Shown in pieces: positions 57,391 to 64,000 of a DNA stretch of 64,000 nt. This stretch comes from Woeseiaceae bacterium (GTDB lineage Bacteria; Pseudomonadota; Gammaproteobacteria; Steroidobacterales; Woeseiaceae), in the NCBI GenBank assembly GCA_028279985.1, contig JANQMR010000019.1, positions 45,761 to 109,760 on the forward strand, given 5' to 3'. How positions within the stretch are numbered: position 1 is the first letter of the stretch; every line of letters starts with the position of its first letter. A program made the translations under genes and the position numbers. A model generated the notes under the pieces. It had not been told where the DNA came from, made no database searches, and saw only the letters and a list, made by a program, of their open reading frames with translations.

Positions 57391-57645
57391 ATGGCTACGG
57401 TGCGGAAGACGATCACTTTGACCGAGAAACAAGATCGCTGGATCAAATCGCGGATAGCGGACGGCGAGTTCACCAACGACAGCGAATACATTCGTGATCT
57501 GGTTCGGCGCGATCAGGAACAAAAACAAAAAATGGAAGCCCTCAGGAAGGCCATCCAGGAAGGAATCGATAGCGGTATAAGCGATCTCACGATCGGCGAG
57601 ATCTGGGCTGATGCTGAGGCTCGCCACAAGGCGAAGAATGAATGA
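57391..57645 (+). CDS. parD: ParD-family antitoxin
   Basis: 84 residues from ATG 57391; an in-frame start further upstream (57343) is possible. A ribbon-helix-helix N-terminus (VRKTITLTEKQDRWIKSRIA, then GEFTNDSEYIRDLVRRDQE) and a disordered C-terminus that would wrap the toxin (IQEGIDSGIS). It overlaps parE by 8 bp. This is the usual type II ParDE arrangement with autorepression. Confidence 0.92.
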   Translation: MATVRKTITLTEKQDRWIKSRIADGEFTNDSEYIRDLVRRDQEQKQKMEALRKAIQEGIDSGISDLTIGEIWADAEARHKAKNE

Positions 57646-57928
57646 CTATCGCCTTACCCGACAAGCGGTGGCTGATCTCAGTGGAATTGCCGACTATGGT
57701 GTTGAGAATTACGGTCTCGCGAAAGCTCGAGAATATGGTCGTGGCTTGGAAAGGTGTTTTCAATTCTTGGCCGACACGCCGGCACTCGGACTATCTGCGG
57801 ATGAACTCGTACCGGGGCTCAGGCGCTACAAGTATCAATCGCATTGGATTTTCTATTTGGCACGCGATGACGGGGTAACGATTGTCCGAGTTCTCCACGA
57901 GAGAATGGATTTCGTAAAACACCTATAA
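57638..57928 (+). CDS. parE: ParE-family toxin
   Basis: 96 residues from ATG 57638, inside the end of parD. RelE/ParE fold: YRLTRQAVADLSGIADYGVENYG, ARQYG-like helix (AREYGRGLERCFQFLAD), then LRRYKYQSHWIFYL and VTIVRVLHERMDF at the C-terminus. ParE toxins poison DNA gyrase. Gene order and overlap with the antitoxin are canonical. Confidence 0.92.
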   Translation: MNDYRLTRQAVADLSGIADYGVENYGLAKAREYGRGLERCFQFLADTPALGLSADELVPGLRRYKYQSHWIFYLARDDGVTIVRVLHERMDFVKHL

Positions 57929-57975
57929 AAAGATTGTCATTCGAGCGGTTCGAAACGCGCTCGCGGAGCTGAACA

Positions 57976-58215
57976 GTGAAAGCTAGCGCCAGATACGTCA
58001 AGATTGTGGAGTGGTCCGAAGAAGACAATTGTTACGTAGGTAGTGCCCCTGGATTGATACTTGGCGGTTGCCATGGTGACGATGAACGTGCCGTCTTCAC
58101 CGAACTTTGCCAAATCGTCGAGGACGCGATTGCTCTTTACGAGCAAGACGGGAAACCACTACCGGCCGCGACATCCGGCCGTGACCTCGTCAACTGGTTA
58201 CAAAGTGTCGCCTGA
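57976..58215 (+). CDS. HicB-like protein without a HicA partner
   Basis: 79 residues from GTG 57976. The degraded RNase H-like fold of HicB is recognisable: KIVEWSEEDNCYVGSAPGLI, GCHGDDERAVFTELCQIVEDAI, then the DGKPLP turn. No hicA (a ~60-residue dsRNA-binding-like toxin) is seen within 50 bp upstream or in the 270 bp downstream, so this is an orphan. The C-terminus is short and lacks an obvious DNA-binding domain. Confidence 0.8.
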   Translation: MKASARYVKIVEWSEEDNCYVGSAPGLILGGCHGDDERAVFTELCQIVEDAIALYEQDGKPLPAATSGRDLVNWLQSVA

Positions 58216-58488
58216 ACGCGTTTCGCTTGTCATTCGCTGGCCGATCACGCCGCGTTGACGCCGCCAGTCTAGTCCGACTTATTAGGCGATCTTCATCCGA
58301 GTGATTCATGTAAGTACTTGATTTTCGGATGTTGGGCAGACTTATATCTGGCAACTCTGGCTAGTTTTACAAAAATCGAATCTGGAAGCTGAGGTTTTTG
58401 CCTGCCTATGGATCATATCGTTTTGGGATACTGAATTCTCGCGGCTGTCCCGCAACGATGAGCAGATACTGATTCCGCCATACCGGCT

Positions 58489-59109
58489 ATGAGCAACGAA
58501 TCGCCACCAAAATCTGCAGAAACCCCATCCTCGTCCTCGGTATCGACGGCATTCATCGAGCACGAGTCTTTTCTCCGACGTTTCCTGACGCGCTTCCTGT
58601 CGCGCCCGCAGGATATCGAAGACGTCGTACAGGACGCCTACCTCAAGGCGCGCTGCGCGGAGGAGAAGCAGGTCATCAACTCTCCCAAGGCGTTCCTGTT
58701 TCGTATCGCCCGCAACGAGGCACTGAAGGAACTCCGCAAGAAGTCCCGGCGGATTACCGACTATATCGAGGAACTGGACTCGCCGGATGCCGTACCGGTT
58801 GGGGGCTCGGCTGAGGAACATGCAATTGCGAAGCAGCGGCTGGGTATGTTCTGTCAGTCTGCCCTCGAGATGACGCCGAGGTGCCGGCGGGTGTTCCTGA
58901 TGTGCAAGGTGTACGGCATGTCTTACAAGGAAATAGCGGCTGAGCTCGGCATATCGGTGAGCGGCGTGGAAAAGCACGTGGCGCGAGGCCTCGAGATTTG
59001 TAACGCCTATATCGATCGTATGGAACGGTCCGAGCTGCATGAGCGCGGGGAGAAGGAACCTGAAGCCGAACTCGACCGTCCAGTGAGACGGAAGGATCGT
59101 TCGTCATGA
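58489..59109 (+). CDS. FecI-like ECF sigma factor
   Basis: 206 residues. Sigma-70 region 2 (FLRRFLTRFLSRPQDIEDVVQDAYLKA, then FRIARNEALKELRKKSRR) and region 4 (ALEMTPRCRRVFLMCKVYGMSYKEIAAELGISVSGVEKHV) are complete. It should direct transcription of the receptor cassette when released by the FecR-like protein. The stop overlaps the fecR start by 4 bp. The 270 bp upstream hold no gene. Confidence 0.93.
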   Translation: MSNESPPKSAETPSSSSVSTAFIEHESFLRRFLTRFLSRPQDIEDVVQDAYLKARCAEEKQVINSPKAFLFRIARNEALKELRKKSRRITDYIEELDSPDAVPVGGSAEEHAIAKQRLGMFCQSALEMTPRCRRVFLMCKVYGMSYKEIAAELGISVSGVEKHVARGLEICNAYIDRMERSELHERGEKEPEAELDRPVRRKDRSS

Positions 59110-60179
59110 ACGCTCATACCGGCAAGATCGATAAGATCAATAAGATCAATCACGAGGCCTGCGCCTGGATCGCCAGATTGCACGACGGCGAATCCTCGCC
59201 GGAGGAGCTTGCCGCGCTCAGGGAGTGGATGCGGCAAAGCTCCGCGCACAAAGCCGAATTGCGGCGCATGGCCGCGCGCTGGGACGAGCTCAACATACTC
59301 ACGGAATTGGCTGTGCCTGTAGCGGCGCCCGGGTTGGGTAAAACGGGTAAGGCGTCTTTTCCAAACGATCTCTTTCGCCGAAGGTGGGCGATCGGCGCGT
59401 TTACCACGGCCGCCGTGCTGGCAATTTTTGCTTCGTTGTGGCCGCCAGGCCTAATCGACAAGGACATGCCGGCATCACAAACTTACGTAACCGCTGTCGG
59501 CGAGCAAAAGCACGTGCAACTGCACGACAACTCGACTGTGTTGCTCAACACCAATAGCCGTCTGCGCGTGGATTACAGCGGTGAGTTTCGTAACACTTAC
59601 CTGATTCAGGGCGAAGCGCACTTCGAGGTTGCACCCAATCCAAACCGGCCGTTTCGAGTGTTCGCCGGCAACGGCATGGTTCGCGCGCTCGGCACGGCCT
59701 TTTCGGTTCATCTCAAAGCGGACGTCGTGGAAGTGACCGTCACGGAAGGCAGCGTCGAGATCAACCCGGTTCGCGACGCGGCCGGCAGCGGTGTGCCGCT
59801 GATCGATACCGGTGAGAGCCTGGCCATTGTCAGGGCCGGTCAAAACGCGGTGTTCGATCAGGTTGTCGAGTCCATACAATCGATCGATACGATTGCCGAG
59901 GCGGAGATTTCGCGAAAGCTGTCGTGGCAGGAAGGCTTACTCCGGTTCTCGGGGGATCCCCTCGCCGATGTCGTGCGGGAGATCAGCCGCTATACCTCGC
60001 TTTCGATTGTGATTACCGATCCCGAGCTGCGAGACATGCGTGTCGGCGGGTTTTTCGAAGTTGGTGAAACCGGGAAAATGCTCGAGGCGTTGGAGCGAGG
60101 CTTCGGGGTGCGTGTCGAGTACGTCGATGACAATCTCGTTCACTTGTCCAGGGCCGTGGATACGATCGACGAATCCTAG
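59106..60179 (+). CDS. FecR-family transmembrane anti-sigma/signal protein
   Basis: 357 residues. An N-terminal cytoplasmic DUF4880 domain (ACAWIARLHDGESSPEELAALREWM), one membrane helix (~95-115), a periplasmic FecR domain (VGEQKHVQLHDNSTVLLNTNSRL, RPFRVFAGNGMVRALGTAFSV) and a C-terminal DUF4974-like part (RFSGDPLADVVREISRYT) that contacts the receptor STN domain. It relays receptor occupancy to the sigma factor. Codons near the start form a 9-bp tandem repeat (KIDKINKIN). Confidence 0.93.
   Translation: MNAHTGKIDKINKINHEACAWIARLHDGESSPEELAALREWMRQSSAHKAELRRMAARWDELNILTELAVPVAAPGLGKTGKASFPNDLFRRRWAIGAFTTAAVLAIFASLWPPGLIDKDMPASQTYVTAVGEQKHVQLHDNSTVLLNTNSRLRVDYSGEFRNTYLIQGEAHFEVAPNPNRPFRVFAGNGMVRALGTAFSVHLKADVVEVTVTEGSVEINPVRDAAGSGVPLIDTGESLAIVRAGQNAVFDQVVESIQSIDTIAEAEISRKLSWQEGLLRFSGDPLADVVREISRYTSLSIVITDPELRDMRVGGFFEVGETGKMLEALERGFGVRVEYVDDNLVHLSRAVDTIDES
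59124..59150 (+). repeat. 9-bp in-frame tandem repeat x3 in fecR
   Basis: AAGATCGAT followed by two copies of AAGATCAAT, giving KIDKINKIN at residues 7-15 of the FecR-like protein. Confidence 0.9.
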
Positions 60180-60305
60180 CTTCGAAAGCTCGTCCTGTCG
60201 TCTCATCGCCGAACAACATCGTGGAGCTTGTAAATATTCCTGCCGCTCGTAACTGAGGTTTTTCCGCGCTGGCGGATCATCCATGCGGTAAGGCCGAAGC
60301 GAGGT

Positions 60306-63077
60306 ATGCCAACTAGCTTCCTCGTCAGGTCAGCCGTAGGGGAAGGTTTGCCCAGTGCATCTTGGCCGTGTGGCGTCCTAGTGCTCGGCGTCGTGTTGCT
60401 TTTGTCGTTTACTGCCAAGGCGGATCAGGCGCGGGAATATGAATTCGATATCCCGAAGCAAGGCATTGAAACCGCATTAAGCACATTGGCGACACAAGCC
60501 GGCACGCTGCTGTTATTCCCCTACGACCTGGTGCAACCCGTGGACTCGAAGCCCGTATCGGGCAGATACACGGTGGAGGATGCATTGGCAATCCTGCTAG
60601 AGGGCACCGGGCTGACCGGCGGTCTTACCGAGGGCGGAGTCATTACGATTTCGCGTGCAGGTGCAATCGACAGCCAGGGGGAAACGATAATGGCGCAGAA
60701 TCACAACAAGTTAAGCGGGAGCAAAGCATCGACGAAACGAAGAGGGTTGCTTGGGATGTTAGCAGCGGTGTTTAGCGCCGGGGTCGGGGCACAGGATGCG
60801 GCTGATGTTGATGAAGAAGAAGTGGGGATAGAAGAAATTGTTGTGACAGGAACGAATATTCGTGGTGTGGAGAATCCAACGGTTCCAGTCCTCCAATTCG
60901 ACCGCGAAGACATCGACCTCTCTGGTGCCGCCACTGTCGATGATTTCCTGCGCACCATTCCGCAGAACTTCGCCAGCGAAACTCAGCTTACCGCAAACAG
61001 CGCAAATCCCAATGATTCCGGAAGAAATCTAACCCAAGGTAGCAGTGTTGATTTGCGGGGTTTGGGGGCCGGGTCAACTCTGACGCTTTTGAACGGAAGG
61101 CGCATGACCTATTCAGGCGATACGAACACTGTTGACATAAACGTGCTGCCTCTTGGTGTTATTGAACGTGTTGACATCGTGACTGATGGCGCCACAGCAA
61201 TCTATGGCTCCGATGCAGTCGGTGGCGTGATCAATTTTGTTACGCGGAAGGATTACGTAGGGTTTGACGTAAACGCGAATTATGGGGCAGTAACCGAAGG
61301 TTCAAGAGAGAGTTTTGGGGCTGGTGCTGCTGGCGGGACTAGTTGGGACTCGGGTGGCGCCTTTGTTGGTGTGGATTATCAAAAAGCTAAACCTCTCCTG
61401 TTCGAAGAGCGAGACTTTATTGACCTTACGCATAACGAACAGTTTGGGATCGAAGGTGCTACATTTGGGTCTGACTCGGAGAGGTTAAGTGTTGCCGGCG
61501 GTCTGGGCCAAGCGCTTGGAAGCAAGACCAGAATTGGAGTGGATGTGCTGTTCACAGACATTTCCAATGAGGCCACCAGCGTTCTCTCCAGTAACCCTCA
61601 AATTTCGCTTTCAGAACAAAATGCGCTTTTTGTTAATTCGCGATTGGAATTTGATGTAACGGAAAAATTGCTTGCTGAGCTTTTCTTTGATTACGGCTCG
61701 AACAGGGTTGATACCACTAATAGTTTTCCCATTACAAACACTGCGGGCAAGGTAAACCGGGACAATGATTTAGTCGTGTTAGAAGGGCGGCTGAGTGGCG
61801 TTCTTTTCGATCTTACCGCAGGCCCTACATCATTTTCTATTGGTGGTTTGTATCGCGGCGAGAGCTACAAGAATAATAATGATAACGGTCTGATTGACAT
61901 CGCCGCCGACCGGTATATTTCTGCTTTGTATACGGAGTTATTGGTACCGATTTTTGGCGATGAATTCACTCTACCATTCGTGCGGAGCTTAGAGGCTTCT
62001 ATCGCCGGGCGTTACGAAGACTATAGTGACTTCGGAGATACCTTCGACCCCAAAATTGGGCTGCACTGGGAGGTTAATGATGTCCTTTCGTTTAGAGGGT
62101 CATACTCAGAGTCCTTTAGGGCTCCCGATCTCAACAGCTTAAACCAGCAGCGGGTATTCGGTACGGCTTTGATACCCAGTTTTTTATTCACGTCGGTGAC
62201 CCCACCTGAACCTTTCACCACCGTTCCTTTTCCACAGGTTATGGCGATATTTCCCTCAGGAGGTAATCCCAACCTAACTCCGGAAACAGCGGATACCATC
62301 TCGACCGGATTCACATTCGAGCCCAGATTCCTAGAAGGGTTGAGAGTTGAAGGAAACTACTTCGACATCGAATACACAGATCGCATAGAAGCGGTTAGTG
62401 TTTTAGAGCCAGTTCAAGATCCCAACTTTGCAGATCTTGCTATCATCAATCCGAGTATCGCCGAAGTCGAGAGCATTTTTGCGCTTGAAGGAACTGATAA
62501 CGTTCAGTTCTTTAATTTCTTTGGCGCATCGCCAGAAGATGTGAGCGTCATCTTTTCTCCATTCTTTAGGAACCTTTCAAGGAGAGAAGTGAGGGGGGTT
62601 GATCTGAACATAGATTATTCGGCTGATACTGCAGCAGGCCTGTTCTCAGCGGGGCTTAACGGCTCTCATCTTATAGACTACAAAGCCAGTCCGTCAGAAA
62701 ACGCACCGTCCTCTGAACAGGCGGATATTTTGTACCGGCCTGTTGGCTTTAGATTGCGTGGCAACTTCTCATGGTCAAAAAATGGACTTACTGCATTTAC
62801 CGCTATTAACTATGTAGATGACTATAGAGATAATCCAGACCGCAGTGTTGCAAACGATATCGGTTCTTGGACCACTATTGACTTATCAATTGCATATGAC
62901 ACTGGATCAGGTCGTACAAATTCTATCCTTAATGATGTAAGGCTCGGTTTTAGCGTTATCAACCTGCTGGACGAAGAACCGCCATTCGCGCGCACCCCAT
63001 TCGGGTTGAATTTTGATAGTGCAAACGCAAACCCTTATATGAGACAGGTTAATTTCACCATCTCAAAGCAACTCTAA
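60306..63077 (+). CDS. TonB-dependent receptor with N-terminal STN signalling domain, apparently fused
   Basis: 923 residues. A first signal segment (~21-36), an STN domain (~40-115: FDIPKQGIETALSTLATQAG, VSGRYTVEDALAILLEGTGL), then a second basic-hydrophobic segment (~145-157, LLGMLAAVFSAGVGA) and TonB-box-like EEIVVTG before the plug (ATVDDFLRTIPQNF, LRGLGAGSTLTLLNGRRM, ERVDIVTDGATAIYGSDAVGGVINFV). The C-terminal barrel ends in Leu after QVNFTISKQ. An internal ATG at 60690 has AGGGGG upstream. Composition becomes AT-richer from about there. Ligand unknown. Confidence 0.9.
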   Translation: MPTSFLVRSAVGEGLPSASWPCGVLVLGVVLLLSFTAKADQAREYEFDIPKQGIETALSTLATQAGTLLLFPYDLVQPVDSKPVSGRYTVEDALAILLEGTGLTGGLTEGGVITISRAGAIDSQGETIMAQNHNKLSGSKASTKRRGLLGMLAAVFSAGVGAQDAADVDEEEVGIEEIVVTGTNIRGVENPTVPVLQFDREDIDLSGAATVDDFLRTIPQNFASETQLTANSANPNDSGRNLTQGSSVDLRGLGAGSTLTLLNGRRMTYSGDTNTVDINVLPLGVIERVDIVTDGATAIYGSDAVGGVINFVTRKDYVGFDVNANYGAVTEGSRESFGAGAAGGTSWDSGGAFVGVDYQKAKPLLFEERDFIDLTHNEQFGIEGATFGSDSERLSVAGGLGQALGSKTRIGVDVLFTDISNEATSVLSSNPQISLSEQNALFVNSRLEFDVTEKLLAELFFDYGSNRVDTTNSFPITNTAGKVNRDNDLVVLEGRLSGVLFDLTAGPTSFSIGGLYRGESYKNNNDNGLIDIAADRYISALYTELLVPIFGDEFTLPFVRSLEASIAGRYEDYSDFGDTFDPKIGLHWEVNDVLSFRGSYSESFRAPDLNSLNQQRVFGTALIPSFLFTSVTPPEPFTTVPFPQVMAIFPSGGNPNLTPETADTISTGFTFEPRFLEGLRVEGNYFDIEYTDRIEAVSVLEPVQDPNFADLAIINPSIAEVESIFALEGTDNVQFFNFFGASPEDVSVIFSPFFRNLSRREVRGVDLNIDYSADTAAGLFSAGLNGSHLIDYKASPSENAPSSEQADILYRPVGFRLRGNFSWSKNGLTAFTAINYVDDYRDNPDRSVANDIGSWTTIDLSIAYDTGSGRTNSILNDVRLGFSVINLLDEEPPFARTPFGLNFDSANANPYMRQVNFTISKQL

Positions 63078-63117
63078 GTAGTCATTCAAGAAAAGGATAA
63101 TTGACTTTTATATAGGG

Positions 63118-63146
63118 ATGACTTCGGGCTTTTTAGTCGAAGTCAT
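63118..63146 (+). terminator. Stem-loop between the receptor gene and the next gene
   Basis: ATGACTTCG and CGAAGTCAT form a perfect 9-bp stem around an 11-base loop, followed by TTTCTTATCT. It may partially terminate the receptor transcript, lowering expression of the gene downstream. Confidence 0.55.
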
Positions 63147-63173
63147 TTCTTATCTCTAACATGGAGTGTGTTT

Positions 63174-64000
63174 GTGCGCATTGCCCTCTTTACCTTGTTG
63201 ATGGCGCTTACGCCATGTTTCGCGACGCAAGCGCGAGCGGAAATTGTCAGCGGCGACCTAATTGATCGTATCTTACAAAGAGAGGATGTTCATAATGTAG
63301 TCATTGATGACAAAAATTCACGCGTCTTTTTCGAGAAAGTTCGTGGGAAAACTACAATGAGAGAATCATTGCCTCACGACAATCCGATGACGGTCGCGAG
63401 CGCTTTAAAATCGATTTATGTGGTGTCGCTGTATTCCGACTCTAAAGCTAAACTGCTGTTTAAGCATGAAGACGGAGTCGGCTATTACTTCGCGAGTGCT
63501 GACCCTTGGTCACCAGATCGACGTTACCTTACAGTGTTTAGTTACCAGAATGGTCAAGCACAACCAGGCGTGTTTGACCTGAACACATCAACAGTTCGTT
63601 TTTTTGACATCGTCGCACAGTATGATCCCTTAAGGTCTTCGCTGGTATGGACATCTAATAACGAGATAACTTTCCTTAGCCCGAATAATGGAAGAAACGC
63701 ATGGGACTATCATGTCTACGCCGCTCGTGACCGCGCCCTCGCTCGTGAGAAGGCGTGGGTAGGACGCGCGGTTAGTGCAGAAGTGATTGGTGCGGGACGT
63801 TATGGTCACTGGTCCGGATTCGAGCTAAGCCGACTTGTGAAAATTAATATCGATACCGGCGCAGTTGAAAGTCTTGGCGATATTTCTTCTGGTTCACTGA
63901 CATATTCGAACGGACCGGGCCGCGAAATCATTATTGAAGAAAGGGTGCTGGATACCGAAGAGGTCAGGGCAAAGGCCATGCCCCATGCTCATAAGTCTCT
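63174..64000 (+). CDS. Exported propeller-type protein, possible S9/lasso-isopeptidase-like enzyme, 5' part only
   Basis: 275 codons visible; the frame is still open at the window end. GTG at 63174 has GGAG seven bases upstream. The N-terminus is a signal peptide ending near ATQARA-E. The remainder (SGDLIDRILQREDV, VVIDDKNSRVFFEKVRG, DPWSPDRRYLTVFSYQNG, SLVWTSNNEITFLSPNNG) looks like beta-propeller blades as in S9 prolyl oligopeptidases. The catalytic Ser-Asp-His part would be beyond the window. Its place after fecI-fecR-receptor suggests processing of the imported ligand. Confidence 0.55.
   Translation, partial: MRIALFTLLMALTPCFATQARAEIVSGDLIDRILQREDVHNVVIDDKNSRVFFEKVRGKTTMRESLPHDNPMTVASALKSIYVVSLYSDSKAKLLFKHEDGVGYYFASADPWSPDRRYLTVFSYQNGQAQPGVFDLNTSTVRFFDIVAQYDPLRSSLVWTSNNEITFLSPNNGRNAWDYHVYAARDRALAREKAWVGRAVSAEVIGAGRYGHWSGFELSRLVKINIDTGAVESLGDISSGSLTYSNGPGREIIIEERVLDTEEVRAKAMPHAHKS

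Overview
The window is about 64 kb of GC-rich (roughly 60-65 percent by eye) chromosomal DNA from a Gram-negative gammaproteobacterium. The evidence is lipid A/LPS enzymes (KdkA, LpxL), MltD, HtpG, AmpD/AmpE, RppH, ErpA, and three familiar gammaproteobacterial neighbourhoods: yggS-proC-yggT-DUF4426 beside pilT/pilU, yqgF-yqgE-tonB-gshB, and pilGHIJ-chpA-chpC. A free-living, twitching, TonB-using bacterium is suggested. I cannot fix the genus; a Woeseiaceae/Chromatiales-like lineage is only a guess.

Layout. 1-9 kb: 3' end of glnE, a zinc-ribbon protein, kdkA convergent with lpxL, then mltD, a membrane protein, an L,D-transpeptidase and ppnN. 9-16 kb: three small orphan proteins, the stress operon htpG-msrB-FKBP, an OmpA-like protein antisense to the FKBP gene end, and rocD. 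16-20 kb: a hydrolase, an HU gene with a terminator, and the minus-strand operon yggS-proC-yggT-DUF4426. 20-24.5 kb: three PilT/PilU-type ATPases in a row, then a PyrK-like flavoprotein. 24.5-27.6 kb (minus): gshB, tonB, yqgE, yqgF. 27.8-37.5 kb: the Pil-Chp chemosensory operon that controls type IV pili, without pilK or chpB. 37.5-49 kb: rsmE, ampDE, a cobalamin adenosyltransferase, an IMPase-family phosphatase, an amidase lipoprotein, a propeller-amidohydrolase protein apparently without its N-terminal metal motif, a small zinc protein, a GGT-family enzyme and glutathione-dependent formaldehyde dehydrogenase. 49-54.8 kb: tyrA, rppH, hemJ, a coiled-coil membrane protein, bactofilin, erpA and ppx.

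54.8-58.2 kb is an accessory island of toxin-antitoxin genes: higBA, Xre-RES, parDE and an orphan hicB-like gene. It is followed by a fecI-fecR-TonB receptor cassette (58.5-63.1 kb) and the start of a secreted propeller-type protein cut by the window end. The receptor gene changes composition at about 60.69 kb, where an internal ATG with a strong ribosome binding site and a second signal-like segment suggest an STN-domain gene fused to an acquired AT-richer receptor. The cassette order resembles receptor/isopeptidase modules linked to lasso peptides, but the diagnostic parts lie outside the window.

Two sequence-level oddities stand out. First, short direct tandem duplications (9-15 bp units, each locus with its own sequence) recur at many gene junctions, and in places form start codons, stop codons or C-termini. 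Second, the ppx reading frame has no ATG, GTG or TTG upstream of its essential phosphate-binding motif; ATA at 53281 is the best candidate start. No tRNA, rRNA, CRISPR array or insertion sequence was recognised.
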